Positions 50,250 through 57,737 of a stretch of 64,000 bases of DNA are shown here, piece by piece. The stretch is from Paracerasibacillus soli (GTDB lineage Bacteria > Bacillota > Bacilli > Bacillales > Amphibacillaceae). The stretch lies in NCBI RefSeq assembly GCF_034006335.1, contig NZ_JAWDIQ010000003.1, one strand, 5' to 3'. A program made the position numbers and the translations under genes. Position 1 is the first letter of the stretch. Each line of letters opens with the position of its first letter. The notes under the pieces were generated by a model that was not told the DNA's origin, ran no database searches, and saw nothing but the letters and a program-made list of their open reading frames with translations.

Positions 50250-51572
50250 TTATAATGTCTTGATTACATCTTTAAACTGCGGTAAATATTGTTGATGTGC
50301 AATAAGCATCTCATCCAAAATGACTTTGCTTTGTTTTTCATCAGCTAGTAGCGGATTAGCAACAAAAGCGAGATAAGCATCTTGATAATTACCTGAAGTG
50401 GCCGCTTGTACTACTAATTCTTCAAAGTTCTTCATCTGTAAAATAATACCTTTTACAGCGCTAGGCAATTTTCCTACAGCAATTGGTTTTGGACCATCTT
50501 TTGTAATGACACTATTTACTTCAATAACTGCATCTGCTGGTAGATCAGGAATTGCACCATTGTTTAGCGTATTAACAGTTTGAATATCTTCCTTGTTATT
50601 ATAAATAGAATCCATTAAACTGCATGCAACATCGCTATAAAAAGCACCTCCTCGTTTTTCCAGCTCTTTTGGCTTATCACGAAGCTCTGGGTCTTTATAT
50701 AATTCAAATAATGAATCCTCAAGTTTTTGAACGACTTCAGCCCTCGTACCATGCTCCTCATAGGCTTTTATATCTTTAGCCAATACTTCCTTTGTATGGA
50801 AATAATATTCATGATAAGGATTAGGTAATAGTTTCATCGATTCAATAAATGTTTTGGACCAGCCAAGGCTTACAATGTTTGCTGGTGAATAATCGAGACT
50901 GTCGCGTAATTTTTCTAATACTTCTTCTGTACGATCAATCCCTTTTACAGTTACCTTTTGACCGAAGACGAAATGGTTCATCCCGACAAATTCAATTTTT
51001 ACATCATTTGGTTCGGCGTTTAAAATTTCTGCAACGGAATGACGCATGTTATAAGGAATATTACAAACACCAATGACCTTTTTATGAGCAGAATGTTTCA
51101 TTAACGCTTCGGTTACGATTCCCGCTGGATTTGTAAAGTTAATCATCCATGCATTTGGACAAAGTTCCTGTATATCTTTTGCGATATCCATGAGTACAGG
51201 GATTGTACGGAAGGCTTTAAAGATTCCTCCTGCTCCATTTGTTTCTTGTCCAATAAAGCCGTGACTTAAAGGAATACGTTCATCTTTTTCTCTTGCTTTT
51301 AATCCACCAACACGAATTTGGGTAGATACAAAGTCTGCGTTTGTTAACGCTTTCTTTCTATCCAAAGTCCAAGATAGATGAATTGGTTTACCTGCTTTTT
51401 CAATCATTCGCTTTGCTAGGTTGCCGATAATCTCGAGCTTTTCTTTTCCTGCTTCTATATCGACGAGGACAATTTCAGTGACTGGAAAACTGTCGTAACG
51501 ATTTATCATTCCCTCGATTATCTCAGGGGTATAACTAGACCCACCACCGATAATTGCTACTTTTAATGACAT
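50250..51572 (-). CDS. GH4 family 6-phospho-beta-glucosidase / phospho-chitobiase
   Basis: 440 residues. NAD-binding motif AIIGGGSSYTPEI at the N-terminus, then FIGQETNGAGGIFKAFRTIP, the metal-binding Cys in VIGVCNIPYNMRH, and EFVGMNHFVFG. GH4 enzymes use NAD+ and Mn2+ to split phosphorylated disaccharides by redox elimination. The start at 51572 has AAAGGAGA seven bases upstream. Company with chbG points to ChbF-like action on deacetylated chitobiose-6-phosphate; LicH/CelF-like action on cellobiose-6-phosphate is the alternative. Confidence 0.9.
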   Translation of the reverse strand: MSLKVAIIGGGSSYTPEIIEGMINRYDSFPVTEIVLVDIEAGKEKLEIIGNLAKRMIEKAGKPIHLSWTLDRKKALTNADFVSTQIRVGGLKAREKDERIPLSHGFIGQETNGAGGIFKAFRTIPVLMDIAKDIQELCPNAWMINFTNPAGIVTEALMKHSAHKKVIGVCNIPYNMRHSVAEILNAEPNDVKIEFVGMNHFVFGQKVTVKGIDRTEEVLEKLRDSLDYSPANIVSLGWSKTFIESMKLLPNPYHEYYFHTKEVLAKDIKAYEEHGTRAEVVQKLEDSLFELYKDPELRDKPKELEKRGGAFYSDVACSLMDSIYNNKEDIQTVNTLNNGAIPDLPADAVIEVNSVITKDGPKPIAVGKLPSAVKGIILQMKNFEELVVQAATSGNYQDAYLAFVANPLLADEKQSKVILDEMLIAHQQYLPQFKDVIKTL

Positions 51573-51636
51573 AAAAGTCATCTCCTTTATCATGATTGTA
51601 GTAAGTTTTATGAAGTTTGCTTTCTTTGAATGTTAA

Positions 51637-51650
51637 TGAAAGCGGTTAAA
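51637..51650. promoter_or_regulatory. cre site upstream of the GH4-PTS operon
   Basis: TGAAAGCGGTTAAA matches the cre consensus except the C at position 13. It lies 65 bases before the GH4 start. Confidence 0.55.
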
Positions 51651-51674
51651 AATAATTGTTCTTACCTTTAATCA

Positions 51675-51691
51675 AAATGTATCATACATTT
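51675..51691. promoter_or_regulatory. Palindromic operator candidate for the GntR regulator
   Basis: AAATGTATCATACATTT is a perfect palindrome around a central base; a weaker copy (ATGTCCATACAT) lies at about 51698-51709. Located between the divergent GH4-PTS and gntR-chbG units. Confidence 0.6.
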
Positions 51692-51807
51692 AAAATAATG
51701 TCCATACATATTTTGAAAAAACTTAATTTGTCATTACAACTTTTTTATATTGTCATTCTTTGTTATTTCTTGTACACTCAAAGTATAGAAGATGAAGGAG
51801 TCAGGAG

Positions 51808-52535
51808 ATGGAAAAAAATCAATCATTGCATGCATTTATAAAAGAAGAATTATTTGATCGAATTAAGACGAATAAATATAAAAAAGGTGACCAAATTCCG
51901 ACAGAGCTTGAACTTTGCAAAGATTTTAATGTGAGTAGAACGACAGTGCGGACTGCATTAAATCAATTAACATTAGAAGGCTATTTAATTAGAAAGCAAG
52001 GAAAAGGAACGTACGTCGCTGATCCAAAATTAAAACAAACACTCTCTCATACGATAAAACGATATGGCGATCAAGTTGCAGTTCAAGGGAAGAAGGCCAA
52101 AATTAAACTGGTTGCGCTTACGGTAGTTCCGGCGGATGAACATCTCGCTGAATCACTTCAAGTTGAAATAGATGCACCTATTCAGCGAATTGAGCGGGTT
52201 CGACAAGCGAATGGTGATCCTACTCAATATGAAGTTGCGTATATACCGTGGAATATTGCACCGGTATTACACAAGAACATGCGGAAACCTCACTTTATGC
52301 ATCTTTTCAAGAAGATTTTAATATTCAAGTTGCCAAAACAATCGAGAATATTGAAATTACACTTGTCGACCAACGTATTAGTAACCATTTAAAGTGTGAG
52401 GAAGGTTTACCTTGTTTTTATATAGAAACGGTTACAAAAGATGACAAGGGGAGAAGGATAGAGTTCTCTCGAGCTTATTTTCGAGGAGATAAGACGAATT
52501 TCTTAATCGAAAGAAATTATCTTACAGAGGAATAG
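51808..52535 (+). CDS. GntR-family regulator with UTRA domain; frameshifted
   Basis: About 242 residues: N-terminal winged helix (KGDQIPTELELCKDFNVSRT) and a C-terminal UTRA effector domain (about 85-240) that typically binds a sugar phosphate. HutC subgroup, close to regulators of cellobiose/chitobiose PTS loci. A G or C is missing near 52263 (IAPGITQEHAETS restored). It is divergent from the GH4-PTS operon and followed by chbG. The start at 51808 has GAAGGAG upstream. Confidence 0.88.
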
Positions 52536-52603
52536 GACAGGTGTACTGTTCCTAATATGCATTGTCCAATAAGTAAACGCATTCACCTAATGGGAGGTAG
52601 AAT

Positions 52604-53305
52604 ATGATGAAAGTACTTTTTAATGCAGATGACTATGGTTTAACAAAAGGTGTGACAGATGGCATTATCAAGGCGCATGAAGAGGGAGTTGTACATGCAA
52701 CCACATTAATGATGAACGGAAACGCTGTGGCATACGCAGTAGAACAAGCGAAGCAACATCCAAATTTACGTGTCGGGATACATCTTGTGCTAACATGGGG
52801 CAAACCCTTACGTAATGATGTTCCTAACTTAATAGATGAAACAGGTATGTTTAAATACAGTAGCTCATTCGCTAAAATGGAAGCACCAGATGTACAACAA
52901 GTTGAACAGGAATGGCGCACTCAAATAGAAGCTTTTCTGGCGACTGGCTTGACATTACATCATATCGATAGCCACCATCATGTTCATGGTTGGGATCCAT
53001 TAAAAGAAGTTGTTTACAAACTAGCAAAGGATTTTCAAGTTCCTGTGCGTTATGTTGATTCATTAAAAGAATCACCGGAAATACTACTAACTGATACATT
53101 ATATGTTGGTTTTTATGGTGAGGGTGTGGAACGGGATATTTTTGAAAAGTTACAAGAGTTATCTGTTGAATCAGTAGAAGTGATGACACATCCAGCATTT
53201 GTTGATGCCGATTTACAAAGCGTTAGCTCATATACATCCAAAAGAGAAGCAGAACTAGACATTCTTTGTTCCTTAGAAATACCAGACTGGGTAGAGGAAA
53301 TGTAA
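52604..53305 (+). CDS. chbG: ChbG/YdjC-type carbohydrate deacetylase
   Basis: 233 residues. FNADDYGLTKGVTDGI holds the DD pair of the YdjC family, LRVGIHLVLT the first metal His, and HIDSHHHVHG the second metal motif. E. coli ChbG removes one acetyl group from chitobiose-6-phosphate, needed both for induction and for ChbF (GH4) cleavage. Its presence favours chitobiose over cellobiose as the locus substrate. It is probably co-transcribed with gntR. The stop lies two bases before a palindromic repeat. Confidence 0.9.
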   Translation: MMKVLFNADDYGLTKGVTDGIIKAHEEGVVHATTLMMNGNAVAYAVEQAKQHPNLRVGIHLVLTWGKPLRNDVPNLIDETGMFKYSSSFAKMEAPDVQQVEQEWRTQIEAFLATGLTLHHIDSHHHVHGWDPLKEVVYKLAKDFQVPVRYVDSLKESPEILLTDTLYVGFYGEGVERDIFEKLQELSVESVEVMTHPAFVDADLQSVSSYTSKREAELDILCSLEIPDWVEEM

Positions 53306-53307
53306 GC

Positions 53308-53396
53308 GGGGGTCAGACCCCTCATTAACTACACATAATTTGAGTATTCTAAATATGCTACGTTCATTATAGTAGTGGAAGTGAGGGGTCAGACGC
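53308..53396. repeat. Two GGGGTCAGACCCC repeats, one decayed
   Basis: GGGGGTCAGACCCC at 53308-53321 and GAGGGGTCAGACGCC at about 53382-53396, same orientation, separated by about 60 AT-rich bases. The second has a mismatch (ACGCC). Confidence 0.75.
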
Positions 53397-53432
53397 CTAT
53401 GTCTTGGCCCTCTTTTTATAGGTAGCATTCTA

Positions 53433-53893
53433 CTATAGTAGTTTTGAAGTGGAAGGAGACCAAACAGTGTGTACGTTTTTCTCATGAGGAATTGCTGGGG
53501 AACGCTCGTCTAAAATATCTTCAATGATAGCAATATGCAAAGCAGCCCAGGCCTTTTCCTTAAAATGAAGGACAGTGGTTATGGTTAAAATAATGAGATA
53601 AACGAAAACAAAAATGACCCAAAGCATGTTCCCATTATTAAGAGGAAGTCTTGTATTTTATTGGAAAATAAAAATAATAACCACGGTATGCCCGTAGCAA
53701 ATATTGGAATGATTCCTAAGCCATTTTTTTCCTTAACCATTCGATAATATATGAGCTTTAACGTATGACTATCGACTGTTTCATAGAATTTTTGAATGTC
53801 TGCGGTTTCCTTTAAATATTTATTTTCCTTTAGATGACGTTCCTTTTTCAATTGTAAATATAAATGATGTGCATCCCCGCGTGAAGAAAACAA
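53433..53893 (-). CDS. Hypothetical two-helix membrane protein; frameshifted
   Basis: About 153 residues. A charged N-terminal part (KKERHLKENKYLKETADIQK) is followed by two hydrophobic segments (LGIIPIFATGIPWLLFLFS and MLWVIFVFVYLIILTITTVL) and a polar tail. One indel near 53635 joins the two frames. TTG start at 53893 with AAGGAGGA well placed. No family recognised; function unknown. Confidence 0.55.
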
Positions 53894-54050
53894 AAAAATC
53901 CTCCTTTACAAAGTGTATTGCTAGGTGTGTTAATTGGTTTTGTTGTGTGCTTGAAAACTTATCCACTTAGTATAAGGCTTTATTAAAATGATATACGAAA
54001 AATGTACGAAGAATCTCCGTTACCGTTCTAGAAACTTTATTTATTTCCAT

Positions 54051-54578
54051 CTATATTTGTAGTAAATAGTGTAAATGGTGAATTGTATCCGTTTGTTCCG
54101 CTATAGATGCGTGTGGGGTGTAAGACCAGCTGTTATGTTTTATTATTTCCTTATATAAACGTTGCAATTCTACATTTTGTAATGCCATAAGAATATGAAT
54201 CCTTTTTACTTTTTCATCCTGCATCATGGAGGCGGAAAAGAAATTTACCATTCCCATGTTATTTGCAGTACTATTGCTTTCTAATGTGATCCATTTGTCT
54301 GGATAGGCCTCATTACCTTGAATTGTTATTTGTGGTTGATGGAGGAGATGTTGAAATTGTTCATGAAACGACTTAAGCTCGGTCTTATTGTACGTATTTG
54401 GATTGATTAACCCTAACATAACCTGAACATGGTCACGTAGTATATTTGTTTGCAATGTAATAATAGATTTTAACGAATTGTTTTTAACAATAGAAGTATA
54501 AAGCTTTAATTTATTCATTACACCTTCGTGTGAGTTAAGATGATCAGTCATTAATCCTAGATCTACAGATGGCAACAT
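54051..54578 (-). CDS. Spore coat-like (CotF/ferritin-like) protein
   Basis: 175 residues, largely helical. DLGLMTDHLNSHEGVMNKLK and ILRDHVQVMLGLINPNTYNK resemble the two-helix halves of CotF-like/DUF2383-like coat proteins in sporeformers. No membrane segment or signal peptide. The start at 54578 is supported by GAGGAGGT, which would lie inside the longer version starting at 54596. Assignment is by general resemblance only; a different four-helix family is possible. Confidence 0.5.
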   Translation of the reverse strand: MLPSVDLGLMTDHLNSHEGVMNKLKLYTSIVKNNSLKSIITLQTNILRDHVQVMLGLINPNTYNKTELKSFHEQFQHLLHQPQITIQGNEAYPDKWITLESNSTANNMGMVNFFSASMMQDEKVKRIHILMALQNVELQRLYKEIIKHNSWSYTPHASIAEQTDTIHHLHYLLQI

Positions 54579-54654
54579 AGATACCAACCTCCTCATTAGT
54601 AATCACAGGAATACTTGCTGTAAAATCCTCGTTTCAAAGATTTGAGGATTTTTA

Positions 54655-54825
54655 ACGAACGATAAGTAGGGGATGGATAGCCAGTAAAAACCTGGTTTAT
54701 TTGGGTTTAAAAGACGTACATCACAAAGCATTGCAAAAAGAAATTGCGATCTTAACCTTTGTTCTCCTTTAATGGGTGGTATGTACGAATACCCCCTACT
54801 GATTGAAGTTTTACTTTATTTTATG
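54655..54825. repeat. Diverged, longer copy of the CTGATTGAAG repeat family
   Basis: Begins AAGTAGGGGATGGATAGCC with CCAGTAAAAACC, and ends CCCCCTACTGATTGAAGTTT then TACTTTATT. About 100 bases of unrelated sequence lie between the arms AGTAGGGG and CCCCCTACT. Between 54826 and 55027 I see only AT-rich sequence and the next ribosome binding site. Confidence 0.55.
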
Positions 54826-55027
54826 AATAGATACCCAAATAGTGACTACTGACTAATCGAAAGCATAATTAGCAAAGTATGACAAAGTAGTGAAAGGAAA
54901 AGGAATAATAATGTGAGAAATGAACTTGGTTAATGGTAACTTGGGGGGGAAAGTAATAAAATGATAATGAAGCGCCATGTTATATAGCATGGCATATAAA
55001 AAATGAAGGATTACGAGGTGATCAAAG

Positions 55028-55279
55028 ATGATGTGGCACCATGGAGGAAATTGGGACGGTTTTTTTCCAATGATGTTTGGTGGTGGAATCATGATGATCG
55101 TTTTTTGGGGTTTAGTTATTTGGCTCATTGTTTATCTTGTTCGTAGGTCGTCTAATGAGAAACCTTATCCAAAGGATCAAGCGATTGATATATTAAGACA
55201 GCGTTATTCCCGTGGTGAAATTAGTACAGAAGAATACAGGGAAAGATTGGCCGAGTTAAAGGATTCTTTGAACGTATAA
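55028..55279 (+). CDS. SHOCT-domain small membrane protein
   Basis: 83 residues: a Trp/Gly/Met-rich start, one membrane helix (IVFWGLVIWLIVYLV) and a C-terminal SHOCT motif (AIDILRQRYSRGEISTEEYR). SHOCT domains are short helical modules thought to help oligomerisation. The binding site GAGGTGATC is upstream. Similar proteins often lie beside copper or stress genes; here it is alone. Confidence 0.8.
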   Translation: MMWHHGGNWDGFFPMMFGGGIMMIVFWGLVIWLIVYLVRRSSNEKPYPKDQAIDILRQRYSRGEISTEEYRERLAELKDSLNV

Positions 55280-55292
55280 GCTCTATACTTAT

Positions 55293-55334
55293 AACCCCCC
55301 CTCTGATGCTGCATATTAGAGAGGGGTTAATAAA
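55293..55334 (+). terminator. Hairpin after the SHOCT gene
   Basis: AACCCCCCCTCT pairs with AGAGAGGGGTT (55318-55328), then AATAAAAAATTTT. Plausible terminator without a good T-run. Confidence 0.5.
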
Positions 55335-55344
55335 AAATTTTATC

Positions 55345-55487
55345 ATTTTAGCTGGTGCAAGACCCACTTCAATCGTTCGTGGGGATTTGATGAATAATAA
55401 GTGTGGTCCGTAACCATAAAAGCCGTTAGGATGAGCTAACAATTAGTAGGAAAAACGAAAGCTCCTACTGATTGAAGCTTCACTTTA
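55345..55487. repeat. Bipartite copy of the CTGATTGAAG repeat family
   Basis: First part GCTGGTGCAAGACCCACTTC with GTGGGGAT, second part AACAATTAGTAGG pairing with CCTACTGATT, ending GAAGCTTCACTTTAT. The layout matches the copy at 34989. Its last bases contain the stop codon of the small gene on the minus strand. Confidence 0.7.
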
Positions 55488-55652
55488 TTTTTCACTAGGA
55501 TCGTATTCGTCATAGATAAGCTTTGTTACTTTTGTTGTTTCCCCAGCTTGCTTCTCTGTATCACTTGCATCCATATCAAGCTTGTCATCTGTATTCATTC
55601 CAGGTGCAATCATGTCCTCGTTTTGGTGGAATCTTCGTTTTGAACGCTCCAT
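55485..55652 (-). CDS. Small hydrophilic protein (55 residues)
   Basis: Starts MERSKRRFHQNEDMIAPGMN and ends TKLIYDEYDPSEK. It is highly charged, without membrane segment or domain. GGAGGAGGG six to eight bases before the ATG makes translation likely. The profile resembles small acidic Bacillaceae proteins expressed in sporulation, but I do not recognise it. Its TAA falls inside the adjacent repeat element. Confidence 0.65.
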   Translation of the reverse strand: MERSKRRFHQNEDMIAPGMNTDDKLDMDASDTEKQAGETTKVTKLIYDEYDPSEK

Positions 55653-55952
55653 TCACAACCCTCCTCCATCATATGTTTTGCCAAATAAGCGAAGAATATG
55701 AGTGAGGGATTTTGTACAGATAAGTGTTTTATGGACCGAGTTTACCCTGGACAGGAAACGCACTAATATATTTAAAAATGATGACAGTTTGACATTAATC
55801 AAATTTGTCCTTTTTGATTTTGAGTGTAACGTTGAATATATTATAAAAAAGTTGGTAATCGGTGTTGGTGATAGAAAGGCTGATTATCTACATTTAGGCG
55901 TTACTTCATGTCAAATGAAAGTATTTATTTAGTTTGTTCTACTTCATGCAAA
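55653..55952. other. Gene-poor gap
   Basis: About 300 AT-rich bases. A 76-codon plus-strand ORF (55702-55932) has no ribosome binding site or recognisable domain. Nothing else supported. Confidence 0.4.
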
Positions 55953-55993
55953 AAAGGGGTCAGACCCCCCTTCTTGAGGAGTCTGCCCCTTTG
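55953..55993. repeat. GGGGTCAGACCCC palindrome inside a larger inverted repeat
   Basis: AAAGGGGTCAGAC (55953-55965) can pair with GTCTGCCCCTTT (55981-55992), or fold on itself as GGGGTCAGACCCC. It is 35 bases beyond the fabI stop and probably forms the 3' end of that transcript. Confidence 0.75.
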
Positions 55994-56027
55994 ATGTTGC
56001 CCCAGCCTCTTGCAAATTATCTAATTA

Positions 56028-56803
56028 TCAATATCCAATTATATGAAACCCTGAATCTACATGTAGGACTTCGCCTGTAACACCACGAGATAAGTCGCTT
56101 AAGAAGAATAGTGTGGCATCGCCAACTTGATCTTGATCGACACTTCGTCTTAATGGTGACTTTTCTTCAATGACAGCGTTAATTTCATTAAAACAGAGAC
56201 ACCTTTTGCTGATAAGGTACGAATTGGTCCAGCTGAGACGGCATTAACACGGATACCATCTTTCCCAATGTCTTCTGCTAAGTAGCGTACACTTGCTTCA
56301 AGAGATGCTTTAGCAACTCCCATGACATTATAGTTTTTAACAACTCTTTCTGCTCCCAGATATGTTTGGGTAACGATGCTTCCGCCTTCTGACATTAGTG
56401 GCTTTGCCGCTTTTGCAACAGCAACTAGCGAAAAGGCACTTATTTCTTGGGCTAGTAAAAAGCCATCACGTGATGTGTCGCTAAAATCACCTTGTAAATC
56501 TTCACGATTCGCAAAGGCAACTGAATGAACGAGGCCGTGAATCGTGCCTACTTTTTCCTTTATTTCAGCAAAGGCTTGTTCAATACTTTCGTTATTTGCA
56601 ACATCACAGCTAACGATAAGCTCTGGATTCATATGATGTTTTTCAAGTAATTTTACTAGTTTTTTATATGATCGCTCTTGTCGGTTCGTAAATATAAGTT
56701 TTGCTCCAGCATTGTATAAAGACTTGGCAATTCCCCATGCAATACTTCTTTCATTCGCAACACCCATAATTACTACTTTTTTTCCATCCAATAATTGTGA
56801 CAT
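56028..56803 (-). CDS. fabI: Enoyl-[acyl-carrier-protein] reductase FabI; frameshifted
   Basis: NADH-dependent reductase that completes each fatty-acid elongation cycle. Restored length 258 residues. Cofactor motif VVIMGVANERSIAWGIAKSL, LVHSVAFA, the catalytic Tyr-x6-Lys in NYNVMGVAKAS, and the tail DLSRGVTGEVLHVDSGFHII. One T is missing near 56192 (GVSVFNEINAVIEEKSPLRR restored). The start at 56803 gives the standard MSQLLDGK beginning with GGGGG upstream. A FapR box lies 86 bases upstream. Confidence 0.93.
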
Positions 56804-56888
56804 TGTTATTGTTGCACCCCCAAATAAGATTCCTTCATTAAGTATAGCGTAATTTTCATAGTAAGGAAACAAAAAATATAATTTGGTA

Positions 56889-56905
56889 TTAGTACCTGGT
56901 TACAA
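56889..56905 (-). promoter_or_regulatory. FapR operator upstream of fabI
   Basis: The plus strand reads TTAGTACCTGGTTACAA, close to the FapR consensus TTAGTACCTGRTACTAA with one inserted T. FapR is the malonyl-CoA-responsive repressor of Bacillus fatty-acid genes, fabI included. Confidence 0.75.
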
Positions 56906-57024
56906 TAATAAAGTAAAAGCCTGAAAAAAGACAAGCAATTGTTGAGGAAAGTGCGAAATTAAGTACGGTATCGTTCGAATACTGTCTGCAGATGGATCAG
57001 AAGACTCGATCTTCACATGTCGAG

Positions 57025-57055
57025 ATGAAACAAGAGAACCGTCCCCATGTTTCAT
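57025..57055. repeat. Palindrome with GGGGACGGTTC core at the S-component stop
   Basis: ATGAAACA (57025-57032) pairs with TGTTTCAT (57048-57055) around AGAGAACCGTCCCC. It contains the TGA stop of the S-component gene. The GGGGACGGTTC core recurs as a dispersed palindrome in many Firmicutes, from general knowledge. A smaller CTCGA/TCGAG hairpin lies just before at about 57005-57024. Confidence 0.6.
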
Positions 57056-57737
57056 TCGAATAGTCCGTATTTTATTTTTGTTCGGTTGATAATTTTAATC
57101 CATGATACACTGAAGATGGCTATGAACAGGACGTTAGAAAGTGCATGTGCGAGGTCGTGATAGAAGCTGGAAATATAAATACCAACGATAAATTCCCATG
57201 AGATATTGCTCATGTTACTAACGATAATCCATATATTCATAAACCAGCCAAATAGATAACCCCATACAAATCCGAATATACATAGAACCCACCGTTTATT
57301 CATCCAGTCTATATTTCGCAGTAATCCTGCGGTCATCCCCATCATCCCCATGCGTACATTTGCCAAGGCGTCCAAGGACCTTGGCCTAGAAAGATATTGG
57401 AAACAATTGCGGCCACTGCACCAACGATAAAGCCAGATTCTGCACCAAATACGAGACCAGTTATCATAATAACGAAAGAGGTAGGCTGCACACTAGGCAA
57501 TCCAGCGAATGGAACTCGTCCGACAGCTGCAATTGCCGCTAATATTGCTAAAATGACGACCTCTCTTCCTGTAATATTACGAAATTCAAAGCGGATAAAA
57601 AATGGAACCATGATACAGGCGAGTATGACCATGCTTAATAGGAAATAGGCATGATATTTTAATAGCGTAATAGAGACGACTAACAGGAAAAAAATAATGA
57701 GTGAAATGATCATTAAATAAGTACGTGATTTGGCCAT
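57052..57737 (-). CDS. ECF transporter S component, probably cobalamin-specific; frameshifted
   Basis: About 228 residues with six membrane helices. The typical S-component region is AILAAIAAVGRVPFAGLPSV followed by QPTSFVIMITGLVFGAESGF. A G missing near 57352 breaks the frame (PWQMYAWGMMGMTAGLL restored). It overlaps the ATPase gene by 25 bases and has GAGGAGG before its ATG. The S component binds the vitamin. The riboswitch at the operon head and the toroid and DUF4430 genes point to cobalamin or a precursor. Confidence 0.83.

Noticed and set aside
55702..55932. 76-codon plus-strand ORF
   Set aside because: No ribosome binding site or recognisable motif in an AT-rich gap; probably chance.
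5820..55993. The repeated palindromes as a CRISPR array
   Set aside because: Copies are scattered over 50 kb, not regularly spaced, and have no adjacent cas genes.
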